From NCBI RefSeq assembly GCF_016008875.1, contig NZ_JADTQG010000003.1:124001-188000 (forward strand): 64,000 nt of DNA, read 5' to 3'. Position 1 is the stretch's first letter; each line of letters starts with the position of its first letter. Shown here piece after piece: positions 18,377-26,717 of this stretch. Origin of the DNA: Ectopseudomonas mendocina. GTDB lineage: Bacteria > Pseudomonadota > Gammaproteobacteria > Pseudomonadales > Pseudomonadaceae. Position numbers and translations under genes: made by a program. The notes beneath the pieces were generated by a model. The model saw only the letters and a program-made list of their open reading frames with translations, had not been told where the DNA came from and made no database searches.

Positions 18377-19203
18377 GGCTGCGCCGTGCTCCAGTCGATC
18401 AGGTGCAATTGCCAGGTGGCGAGAATCACCAGGCCAAAAGCGATGCGATACCAGGCGAACACCGCATAACTGTGGCTGGTAATGAACTTGAGCAATGCAC
18501 GCACGGTGATCATCGCCACGATAAAGGTGCTGACGAAGCCGATGGCGAAGATCGGCAGGTCGCTCATCTGCAAAATGTCGTGGTACTTGAACAACGAATA
18601 GACTGTGGCCGCGACCATGGTCGGCATGGCCAGGAAAAACGAAAACTCGGTCGCGGCCTTGCGCGACAGACCGAATACCAGTCCGCCGATAATGGTCGCG
18701 CCCGAGCGCGATGTGCCTGGGATCAGCGCCAGGCACTGGGCGAAGCCCACCTTCAAAGCCAGTTTCCAGTTCATGTCGTCGACCGTCTCGGCCTGGATCT
18801 TGTGATCACGCTTCTCCGCCCAGAGCATAATGATGCCGCCGATGATCAGCGCCATGGCGACGGTGATCGGATTGAACAGCCAGTGCTCGATCAGGTCGGC
18901 GAAGGCAAGACCGAAGATGACCGCCGGAATGAACGCCAGAAACAGATTGAAGCTGAAGCGTTGGGCTTTCGGGTCGTTGGGTAAGCCGACCACCACTGCC
19001 AGCACCTTCGCCCGGAACTCCCATATGACCGCCAGAATGGCGCCGAGCTGGATGATGATCTTGAACGCTGTCGCGGTTTCGCCGTTGAAACCAAGCAGAT
19101 CACCCACCACGATCAGGTGACCGGTGCTGGAAATCGGCAAGAACTCGGTCAGGCCTTCCACTATGCCCAGAATGAGGGCCTGAAAGGCCGCCCAGATATC
19201 CAT
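18373..19203 (-). CDS. uppP: Undecaprenyl-diphosphatase UppP (BacA)
   Basis: This 276-residue integral membrane phosphatase recycles the C55 lipid carrier used for peptidoglycan and O-antigen, and raised levels give bacitracin resistance. Both active-site regions are present: [17 protein letters not shown] (Glu16, Glu20, His29) and PGTSRSG (Arg166). The length matches E. coli BacA (273). I chose the ATG at 19203 because GGGGG lies just upstream; a longer frame adds nine residues without support. It is the first gene of a two-gene unit with the cold-shock/DUF1294 gene. Confidence 0.95.
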   Translation of the reverse strand: MDIWAAFQALILGIVEGLTEFLPISSTGHLIVVGDLLGFNGETATAFKIIIQLGAILAVIWEFRAKVLAVVVGLPNDPKAQRFSFNLFLAFIPAVIFGLAFADLIEHWLFNPITVAMALIIGGIIMLWAEKRDHKIQAETVDDMNWKLALKVGFAQCLALIPGTSRSGATIIGGLVFGLSRKAATEFSFFLAMPTMVAATVYSLFKYHDILQMSDLPIFAIGFVSTFIVAMITVRALLKFITSHSYAVFAWYRIAFGLVILATWQLHLIDWSTAQP

Positions 19204-19422
19204 CAAATCCCCCAAAGCGCGGCGACTCACCTACGCGTGAAAACAATTGAAATGCAGGTCCCGCCGTGGGACACAAAGCCGCCGCAGAGGTTCCTCGGCG
19301 GCAGCTCTGGCTCGGTGCTTGTTCAGCTTCTGCGCCAGCTGCCGAAATGCTATCAGACAACTGGCGTGAAAATCGCCCTGATATGACAGTATTGTCTTGC
19401 GCAAACCTTGGGTTAGCCTGAC

Positions 19423-19430
19423 GCCGATAA
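19423..19430 (+). promoter_or_regulatory. FliA (sigma-28) type -10 element
   Basis: GCCGATAA is a perfect match to the sigma-28 -10 consensus and lies 23 bases before the chemoreceptor start. The -35 is weak (CAAA about two bases too far upstream). It fits flagellar-class expression of the chemoreceptor that follows. Confidence 0.5.
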
Positions 19431-19453
19431 TTACAACAATAAGGAGTACATCC

Positions 19454-21081
19454 ATGAACAGCTTACGCAGCCTTCCCATCAGCCGCCGCCTATGGCTGAT
19501 CCTGGCGCTGGCCATCCTGACGCTGATCCTGCAGGGCGCCTACATGCTGCGCCAGATTCACACTGACCTGTACTTCGGCAAGTCGGAAAAGACCGAACAC
19601 GTGGTGCAGAGCGCTGCCGGCATCCTCAAGCACTTCCATGGTCTGGAAAGTGCCGGCAGCCTTAGCCGCGAAGAAGCGCAGAAGCAGGCTATGGAAGTGA
19701 TTCGCGGCTTACGCTACGACGGCCAGGAGTATTTCTGGATCAACGACCAGACGCCGGTCATGCTCATGCACCCGATGAATGCCAAGCTCGAGGGCCAGAA
19801 CCTTTCCGGCTTCAAGGACCCTGACGGCAAGGCACTGTTCAACGAGATGGTCGCCATCACCCGCAGCCAGGGCGCCGGCCAGGTCGACTACCGCTGGCCG
19901 AAACCAGGCGCCAGCGACCCTGTTCCGAAGATTTCCTACGTCGAGCTGTTTCAGCCCTGGGGCTGGATCATCGGCTCCGGCGTATATGTCGACGACGTGC
20001 AGGCGGAATTCAGGACCCAGGCGTTGAAGGCCATGAGCATCGGCCTGCTGATCGCCCTCCTCCTCGCCGCTCTGGTGGTGCTGATCACCCGCAGCATCTT
20101 GCAACCGCTCCAGGCAGCCGTGGGGGCCATGGCCAACATTGCCAGCGGCGAAGGCGACCTGACCCGCAGCCTCGACACCCACGGCCGCGACGAGCTCACC
20201 TCATTGGCCACCTATTTCAATGCCTTTACCGACAGGCTGCGTCACGTCATACGGCAGATGCTCGACTCGGCAGGTTCGCTGGACCAGGCCGCACGCACCC
20301 TCGACGATATCTCCAACGAAGCGCAGCGCCACAGCCAGCAACAGGCGCAGCAGATGGAGTTGGTGGCTACCGCCGTCAACCAGGTGACCTACGGCGTGCA
20401 GGACGTGGCGAAAAACGCCGAACACGCCTCCGGTGAAATGCACACGGCCGAGGAACAGGCCAGCCAGGGGCAGCGGAACATCGAAGCGAGCCTGCGCCAG
20501 ATCGATCAGCTCTCGGGCACCATCGACAAGGCGGTCGAGGTCATCCAGTCGCTGGCCAGCGAGAGCACGCAGATCGGCAGCGTGCTGGAAGTGATCCGCT
20601 CGATTGCCGAGCAGACCAACCTGCTTGCCCTCAACGCTGCGATCGAAGCCGCTCGCACGGGCGAACAGGGCCGCGGGTTCGCCGTAGTCGCCGATGAGGT
20701 GCGGCTCAACGTACCCAGCAGTCCACCGCCGAAATCCAGGGCATGATCGAACGCCTGCAAGGCAACTCGGAGGCCGCGGTCAAGGTAATCCATGACAGCA
20801 GCCGCGCTTCCCAGTTGACCGTGGAACAGGCCAGCCAGGCCGGTGAAAGCCTTGCCCAGATCGCCCAGTCGCTGCGCAACCTGACCGGGCTCAACGCCTC
20901 GATCGCCAGCGCCACTCTGGAGCAGTCGCACGTGGTGGAAGACATCAACCAGAACGTCACGCAGACGGCGGCGCTGGCTCACAACACAGCCGAAGCCGCC
21001 GAACAGTCGAGCGCGGCCAGCCAGCACCTCAAGCAACTGGCCGACCAGCTCAACCTTCTGCTCGGGCAGTTCCGCGTATGA
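19454..21081 (+). pseudogene. Methyl-accepting chemotaxis protein, broken by a frameshift
   Basis: The first frame gives a sCache_2 chemoreceptor: TM1, a periplasmic domain with [21 protein letters not shown]2 (about 195-215), HAMP, and the signalling domain up to [11 protein letters not shown]. Then it reads out of frame and stops at 20746. The missing half ([19 protein letters not shown] to LLLGQFRV) continues in the +2-shifted frame from about 20704 to 21081. Compared with the canonical VR-(S/T)-L-A-Q string, seven bases are absent at about 20704. The hairpin tip that binds CheW and CheA is therefore split. AAGGAG at 19441-19446 sets the start. It is either a real recent pseudogene or a sequencing deletion. 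Confidence 0.85.
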
Positions 21082-21088
21082 GGCAGGC

Positions 21089-21703
21089 ATGAGCAGCATG
21101 CAACATCAGGAGGTCGATTTCAGTCGGCCGCAGAATCAGGACCTGGTCTGGGACCTGGACAGCATGGCCCGCCGCGAGCTGGCCGAGCGCTTCATCAAGC
21201 TATTCGAGAACCGCCTGTGCGTCTATTCCGAGTCGGTGGGGCAGCTGTACACCAACTACAGCTTGCATTTCCCCAGCGATCTCGGGCGCAAGATGGTGGT
21301 GCTGCCCAACCCTTATGCGTTCCACGACACCCTGCACGACATCGACAGCCAGGCCATTCGCAAGACCGGGCTGTGCGTGCTACCGGGCAAGGTGCTGGGC
21401 AAACCCGGGCTGTTGCTCAGCACCCAGATCAGAGACGGCGGCCCGGCACCCAAGACCATGGCGTTCAAACCAGCACTGGCGCAGATCATCAGCAACCAGA
21501 AGAAAATCGGCGATCTGTTCCTACCCGTACTGATGAAGGGCGATCTGCGCGAGTTCGACCAGCAAATGCCCTACATTCACCTGCACCGCCTGCAACTGGC
21601 GCGTCTGGAACGATTGTCGAGCTTCGAACGCGACGACATCCAGCAGACCATCACGCGCAAGCTGCTGATGCTCTACCGGCAGGCCGACAGCCTGGTGTGC
21701 TGA
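21089..21703 (+). CDS. Conserved-looking hypothetical protein, 204 aa
   Basis: I do not recognise this protein. It has no signal peptide or membrane helix. It is mixed alpha/beta with a Phe/Arg-rich N-terminal half (ELAERFIKLFENRLCVYSES) and a helical, Leu/Arg-rich C-terminus (HLHRLQLARLERLSSFERDD). It begins 7 bases after the chemoreceptor frame ends, with GAGG upstream, so it was probably co-transcribed with the receptor. The codon use is like its neighbours. The link to the receptor suggests a signalling accessory, but this is only context. Confidence 0.65.
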   Translation: MSSMQHQEVDFSRPQNQDLVWDLDSMARRELAERFIKLFENRLCVYSESVGQLYTNYSLHFPSDLGRKMVVLPNPYAFHDTLHDIDSQAIRKTGLCVLPGKVLGKPGLLLSTQIRDGGPAPKTMAFKPALAQIISNQKKIGDLFLPVLMKGDLREFDQQMPYIHLHRLQLARLERLSSFERDDIQQTITRKLLMLYRQADSLVC

Positions 21704-21753
21704 GCCCCCCACATCAGTACAATCGCCACCCTTTCCCCGCTTGAGGACGCCGC

Positions 21754-22323
21754 ATGTCCTGGCTCGAACTCATTGCTGCCGGGCTCGGCATCGTCGCGGT
21801 ATGGCTGACCGTCCGACAGAACCCCTGGTGCTGGCCCATCGGCTTGATCATGGTGCTGCTCTACGCCTGGCTGTTCTACGACTGGCGGCTGTATTCCAAC
21901 CTGCTTCTGCAGTTGCTGTTCGCTGCACTGCAACTCTACGGCTGGTGGCAATGGACCCGAGGCGGCGAGCGTCATGATGGGCGCAAGGTCAGCCGCCTCG
22001 GACTCCCCGCCGTTGCCGCCGGCCTGCTGATCGGCGCGCTCGGCGCCTGGCTGCTCGGCTATCTGATGGCCACCTACACAGACGCCAGCTCGCCCTGGCT
22101 GGATTCGGCACTGACCGCCTTCAGCCTGGTCGCGCAGTTATGGATGGCACAAAAACGCCTGCAATGCTGGATGCTTTGGGTGGTCGTGGACCTCTGCTAC
22201 GTGGCGTTCTTCCTGTATAGCGAGCTGTATCTCACCGCTGCTCTCTACGCCGCCTTCACCGCCCTGGCCGTCAGCGGCTGGCTGAGCTGGCGCCGCGATC
22301 CGGCGCTGCAGTACGCCTCATGA
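21754..22323 (+). CDS. pnuC: Nicotinamide riboside transporter PnuC
   Basis: This 189-residue inner-membrane protein has about seven short hydrophobic helices and the PnuC pattern of aromatic residues (RQNPWCWPIGLIMVLLYAW and LYGWWQWTRGG). PnuC lets nicotinamide riboside enter by facilitated diffusion; trapping then needs phosphorylation. The next gene overlaps it as ATGA and encodes a NadR-type kinase, which fits that model. It has GAGGA upstream. I saw no NAD riboswitch in the short leader. Confidence 0.9.
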   Translation: MSWLELIAAGLGIVAVWLTVRQNPWCWPIGLIMVLLYAWLFYDWRLYSNLLLQLLFAALQLYGWWQWTRGGERHDGRKVSRLGLPAVAAGLLIGALGAWLLGYLMATYTDASSPWLDSALTAFSLVAQLWMAQKRLQCWMLWVVVDLCYVAFFLYSELYLTAALYAAFTALAVSGWLSWRRDPALQYAS

Positions 22324-22871
22324 AAGTACTGGTGCTGACGGGGCCGGAGTCCAGCGGCAAGAGCTGGCTGGCAGAAGAAATACAGACGCGCTTCGGTGGC
22401 GTGGTGGTCGGCGAATACGTGCGCCACTTCATCGACGAGCAGCAGCGCGATACCTGCTATGCCGATATCGCCGAGATCGCCCGCGGGCAATTGACTTGGG
22501 AGGATGCCGCGCGAGCAGCCAGCCCCCCGCTGCTGATTCTCGACACGCACCTGTTGAGCAACATGCTGTGGAGCCAGTTTCTGTTCGGCGATTGCCCAGG
22601 TTGGCTGGAAACCGAGCTGCTTGCACGTCACTACGATCAGCATCTGCTGCTCGACCCGGCGGGCGTGCCCTGGGTCGAGGATGGCCAGCGCTGCCAGCCG
22701 CAACTGGCTGAGCGCCAGGCTTTTCATCAGGCCTGTAGGGACTGGCTGCTGAAACACGACCAGCCCTTCAGCGAGCTGTCCGGCAGTTGGCGCGAACGGC
22801 GCGAGGCAGCGCTTGAGCAGGTCGCAGCGCTGCTCGGTTCAACTGACCAGTACGCTGGCCCAGGCCACTAG
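22320..22871 (+). CDS. NadR-like ribosylnicotinamide kinase (P-loop ATPase)
   Basis: This 183-residue protein starts at once with a Walker A motif (VLVLTGPESSGKSWLAEEI) and has the NadR kinase-domain features VVGEYVRHFID and LLILDTHLLSNMLW. It lacks the helix-turn-helix and adenylyltransferase domains of enteric NadR, so it is the kinase alone. It would phosphorylate nicotinamide riboside brought in by PnuC and so trap it. The start overlaps the pnuC stop (ATGA), and its 3' end overlaps the convergent DUF3429 gene by 33 bases. Confidence 0.85.
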   Translation: MKVLVLTGPESSGKSWLAEEIQTRFGGVVVGEYVRHFIDEQQRDTCYADIAEIARGQLTWEDAARAASPPLLILDTHLLSNMLWSQFLFGDCPGWLETELLARHYDQHLLLDPAGVPWVEDGQRCQPQLAERQAFHQACRDWLLKHDQPFSELSGSWRERREAALEQVAALLGSTDQYAGPGH

Positions 22872-23306
22872 CAGGCTCAGGCACACCACCAGCGTCAACG
22901 GCGTACGCAGTGCCGGATACCATTGCGGTGCCAGCCCGACGCGTACTGCGTGCATATCGGCCAGGTACAGGCCGATGAAGGCGAACAGGAAGATCAGCAG
23001 CGACACTCCCATCGGCAGTCCGCCAGCCAGCGCGGCCCACCCCAGCATAGGCGGAACCACCGAGAGCCCCAGCTGCAGCTTGGCATTCTCGTCGGTCTCT
23101 TGCGCGCGCATCGCCAAGCCCCAGTGAATGGCGCCCATGAAAGCCAGGATCACTGCCGAGAAATCCAGCAAGGCATCCAGCATGAAAGGTCGCCAGCCCA
23201 AGGGAATCACCCAGATGCCCAGCGCGCCGCCGACGAATGGCAGCAGCCCGGCATAACCCAGCAACACGGCCAGTTTCGGCGGCTTAGCGGCGTCGAACGG
23301 GTGCAT
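22839..23306 (-). CDS. DUF3429 membrane protein
   Basis: This 155-residue protein has about five membrane helices. The motif SAVILAFMGAIHWGLAM is typical of DUF3429, a family with no known function. AAGGAGA precedes the ATG at 23306, so the 11-residue upstream extension is not needed. It is convergent with the NadR-like gene and lies 33 bases before the VpsR-like gene end region. Nothing suggests a substrate. Confidence 0.85.
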   Translation of the reverse strand: MHPFDAAKPPKLAVLLGYAGLLPFVGGALGIWVIPLGWRPFMLDALLDFSAVILAFMGAIHWGLAMRAQETDENAKLQLGLSVVPPMLGWAALAGGLPMGVSLLIFLFAFIGLYLADMHAVRVGLAPQWYPALRTPLTLVVCLSLLVAWASVLVS

Positions 23307-23374
23307 GGAAATCTCCTTGGCGATAGGCTTGCCAAGCACCTTAGCAGTGTTTCTGGGGCGTTACAGCATGCGCT

Positions 23375-24583
23375 TCAGCGCAGACGATGCTTGTGCAACA
23401 GGCGATAGAAAGTCGGCCGCGAGATCCCCAGCGTGCGCGCCGCCTGACTCATGTTGTGCGTATAACGCCCCAACACGTCGCTCAGCGCCTGGCGCTCGGC
23501 CCGCAGGATGTAGTCCTCGAGTGTCACCGGGCAAGCGGTGTCGGCCTGTGCCGACTGCAAGCCCAGGTCTTCGGCCTGGATCTGCCGCCCCTGCGCCAGT
23601 ACCAGGGCGCGAATCACGCGACTGCGCAGTTCGCTTACATTGCCCGGCCAGCTATGGCCGAGCATGGCATCGATCGCATCCTCGCTGAAACGCCGCTTCT
23701 GGTGGCCGACCAACTCGCCATGCTGTTTGGCGAAATGCTCGGCCAGCAGCAACAGATCGCCAGGCCGCTCACGCAGATTCGGCGTGTGCAGTCGCTGCGT
23801 CGCCAGCAGATGAAACAGGTCACGGCTGAAGCGTCTTTGCTGCACAGCCTGCATCAGCTCTCCACCATCGAGGGTCACCAGCGAGGCCCGAGGATGGACC
23901 AGCAGGTAACCCAGCAAGCGCTGCTGCGCGGCATCGGGCAATTGTGCGGCGTGTTCGAGCAGGACGGTGGTAGTACTCGATGCAGCCACGACGGCCTCAT
24001 CGAAGCACTCGGCGCAATTCACCAGGCGCACGGCCTGTGCCCGGCGGGCGCTGCGCTGATGCAGCAAGTGCGCCAGCAGATGTTTGCCGCTGCCCCGCTC
24101 GCCGCTGACGAGCAACGGGCCGTCGACACGACTCAGGCACTCCATGTGCTTGCGCAGGCTTCGCGCCGTGCCGCTATTGCCCAGAAACTGAGATGATTGC
24201 CGCCCGGCTGTAAGCCTGCGCAAGCGCGTGGCTGCCTGCGCCTGCTGCAAAACCTCAATCAGACGTGGAATTTCCACCGGTAGCGACAACACGGCGAAAC
24301 ACCAGTCCCCGACGAGCACTTCGCTATCGATTGGCTTCAGGCGCTGGGCATTCAGCAGTGCCACGCACGACAGCCCCGTTCGTTGCAGGTGTTGGAGAAA
24401 TGCGTGCCCAGGTTGCTGGTCGAGGTGAAGCAGAAGCGCATCACCTCCATCGGCTGTAAAGGTCTCTGCCGGACCACGCTGCAAGGTCCAGCCAGCCGCC
24501 CGCAAAGGCTCAAGCAACGTCTCGCATGCAGCGAAAGGTTCGAGCACCAGTAAACGCCGGGATACTACGGATACAGCCTGCAT
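23375..24583 (-). CDS. VpsR/NtrC-like AAA+ regulator with Fis domain
   Basis: This 402-residue protein has an N-terminal receiver-like domain (about 8-115), an AAA+ domain (Walker A GERGSGKH at 161-168) and a C-terminal Fis helix-turn-helix ending NMSQAARTLGISRPTFYRLL. The receiver lacks the phosphoacceptor Asp pattern. The sigma-54-contacting GAFTGA loop is missing and the Walker B region reads TTTVLLEHAAQLP, without the usual Asp-Glu. It therefore resembles VpsR-type proteins, which act without sigma-54 and can bind cyclic di-GMP. It is divergent from the di-heme gene, a likely target. Confidence 0.85.
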   Translation of the reverse strand: MQAVSVVSRRLLVLEPFAACETLLEPLRAAGWTLQRGPAETFTADGGDALLLHLDQQPGHAFLQHLQRTGLSCVALLNAQRLKPIDSEVLVGDWCFAVLSLPVEIPRLIEVLQQAQAATRLRRLTAGRQSSQFLGNSGTARSLRKHMECLSRVDGPLLVSGERGSGKHLLAHLLHQRSARRAQAVRLVNCAECFDEAVVAASSTTTVLLEHAAQLPDAAQQRLLGYLLVHPRASLVTLDGGELMQAVQQRRFSRDLFHLLATQRLHTPNLRERPGDLLLLAEHFAKQHGELVGHQKRRFSEDAIDAMLGHSWPGNVSELRSRVIRALVLAQGRQIQAEDLGLQSAQADTACPVTLEDYILRAERQALSDVLGRYTHNMSQAARTLGISRPTFYRLLHKHRLR

Positions 24584-24809
24584 ACTCCATCCTTGGCGCC
24601 ATTATTTTGTAATCCCAATAAAAACAATGCTTTGGCGCACACAAGTGTAACGCTAGCAAGAACTTTGACGCTTAATGGATCATTTATCTATAAGCCTTGT
24701 TCCTGTGGGTTATTGCGCAGTTTTCATGATCATCGCGATGGCACCTTGCCAATAGCCTGCAGTATTGGCATAACGAGCCAATTAATAAGAACGCCACAAG
24801 GATGTTCCG

Positions 24810-26684
24810 ATGCGTCTGCTCCGCCGTGTTTTCAAACTCGTTATCTTGCTGGCGTTGATCGGCCTGGCGGTGGTGTTGTATTACGTGGCCAACCCCAACC
24901 TGCCGACCTACCAGCAGCCAGACGAGCTGCATTATCTGCAGCAGTGGAGCGAGGAGCAGCGCCAGACTTACTACTACACACCGCAAGGCACCACGGTCAA
25001 AGGCCTGCGCTACGACTGGTTCACTGCGCTGGAAATGCCCTTCGGCACTGAAAAGTTCGCCCGTCTCGATTACCTGGCCCGCTTCGGCTTTCTCACCGAT
25101 CCCAGGCAGCAGCCAAGTGCACTCAACCCCGGCAACCTGCCCGTCGGCTTCGCCCGGCATCAGGACAGCGAGAGCGGCGAGCACTTTCTCGATATCAGCT
25201 GCGCTGCCTGCCATACCGGTGAGCTGCGCTACCAGGGCCAGGCCGTGCGCATCGATGGCGGCGCCGCCCTGCATTCGCTGGCATCCACCGTACCCACCCT
25301 GCGCGGCGGTGGCTTCGGCCAGGCGCTGGGCATGAGCATGGCCTTCACTTACTACAACCCGCTGAAATTCCGTCGCTTCGCCCAGCAAGTGCTGCGCGAC
25401 CAGTACCCGCAAGGCCGTGATCAGTTGCGCGAGGAATTCAAACAGGTGCTCGACCGCCTGCTGGCGACTGCATTCAACGACTGGCATCGCGGCCTTTACC
25501 CGACCGAGGAGGGCTTTGGTCGTACCGATGCATTCGGCCGTATCGCCAACACCGTATTCGGCGACGACCTTGACGACAGCAACTACCGCATCGCCGATGC
25601 CCCGGTGAGCTACCCACATCTCTGGGACATCTGGAAGTTCGACTGGGTGCAATGGAATGGCTCGGCCATGCAACCGATGGCGCGCAACGTCGGCGAGGCC
25701 CTTGGCGTCGGCGCCAGCCTGCACCTGCTCGACGAACACGGCAAAGGCGTCGCCGAGGCCGATCGCTACGCCTCCAGCGTGCGCCTGCACGACCTGTACA
25801 CCCTCGAGGAAACCTTGAAACGGCTACAGCCACCGAAATGGCCACAAGCCATATTCGGCACGGTGGATTTGCCCCTGGCCAGTCGCGGCAAGGCCCTCTA
25901 CAGCGAAAACTGCGCTTACTGCCACGCTGCCGATCCCAAACCGCGGGACGAGCGTCTGGCGCCATCACGCGATCCCGAGTGGAAAATGCGCGTGGTGCCG
26001 GTCAGCATCGTCGGTACCGATCCGACCACTGCCGACAATATCGCCGATCATCGTTTCGACATCAGCCGCCTTGGCTGGACCAAGGCCGAACTGTCGAAGC
26101 TGGATGTAAGGTTGTACGGCGCCAGCCTCGACGACGTCGACTTCAAGCGCATTTCCAGTGCCAAGGCCCTTGCCTACATCACCGCCTATGTGGAAAACCG
26201 CGCCTATCAGGACGCTGGCATCGGGCCGCGCCAACGCGAGGAAATGGACGGCTACGGCCTGCCCATCGGTGTTCAGGAGAAGCGCGGCTACAAGGCGCGC
26301 CCGCTGGACGGCATCTGGGCCACCCCCCCCTTCCTGCATAACGGCTCGGTACCCAACCTGTTCGAGCTGCTCTCCCCCGTTTACGAGCGGCAGGCCCAAT
26401 TCTGGGTCGGCAACTTCGAATACGACCCGATACGGGTGGGGTATCGCAGCGAAGAGTTCGAGGGCGGCTTCCTGCTCGACACCCGGGTCACCGGCAATGG
26501 CAACGGCGGTCATGAGTTTCGCGACGGCTGCCGCCAGGAAGGCGTGATCGGCCGCGCCCTGTCGCCGGACGAGCGTCTGGCGCTGATCGAATACCTCAAG
26601 GTACTCGGCAATGCCGAACTGGAAACCCAGCTCAGTGAAGTGCCGGCACGCCCCTGGACGCCCGGCCCGAGCTGCGAAGGCTGA
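24810..26684 (+). CDS. Membrane-anchored di-heme cytochrome c peroxidase-like protein
   Basis: This 624-residue protein begins with an uncleaved-looking membrane anchor (VILLALIGLAVVLYYV) and continues in the periplasm. It has two c-type haem sites, CAACH (Cys131-His135) and CAYCH (Cys368-His372), spaced as in large di-heme peroxidase/MauG/RoxA-like proteins. Such proteins use peroxide or oxygen chemistry on small or polymeric substrates. It is longer than bacterial cytochrome c peroxidases (about 330). AAGGATG lies upstream of the ATG. A catalase-fold haem gene follows after 33 bases, which suggests joint handling of peroxides or oxygenated lipids (inference). Confidence 0.85.
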   Translation: MRLLRRVFKLVILLALIGLAVVLYYVANPNLPTYQQPDELHYLQQWSEEQRQTYYYTPQGTTVKGLRYDWFTALEMPFGTEKFARLDYLARFGFLTDPRQQPSALNPGNLPVGFARHQDSESGEHFLDISCAACHTGELRYQGQAVRIDGGAALHSLASTVPTLRGGGFGQALGMSMAFTYYNPLKFRRFAQQVLRDQYPQGRDQLREEFKQVLDRLLATAFNDWHRGLYPTEEGFGRTDAFGRIANTVFGDDLDDSNYRIADAPVSYPHLWDIWKFDWVQWNGSAMQPMARNVGEALGVGASLHLLDEHGKGVAEADRYASSVRLHDLYTLEETLKRLQPPKWPQAIFGTVDLPLASRGKALYSENCAYCHAADPKPRDERLAPSRDPEWKMRVVPVSIVGTDPTTADNIADHRFDISRLGWTKAELSKLDVRLYGASLDDVDFKRISSAKALAYITAYVENRAYQDAGIGPRQREEMDGYGLPIGVQEKRGYKARPLDGIWATPPFLHNGSVPNLFELLSPVYERQAQFWVGNFEYDPIRVGYRSEEFEGGFLLDTRVTGNGNGGHEFRDGCRQEGVIGRALSPDERLALIEYLKVLGNAELETQLSEVPARPWTPGPSCEG

Positions 26685-26717
26685 TTTCAACCGATACCTA
26701 GAACAAGGATTGCAACG

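Noticed and set aside
20743..21081. Separate small gene encoding a 112-residue chemoreceptor fragment
   Set aside because: It is the displaced 3' part of the upstream chemoreceptor; the ATG is an internal Met codon of that protein.
21704..21753. Possible NAD riboswitch before pnuC
   Set aside because: The 50-base gap is too short and shows no aptamer-like conserved core.
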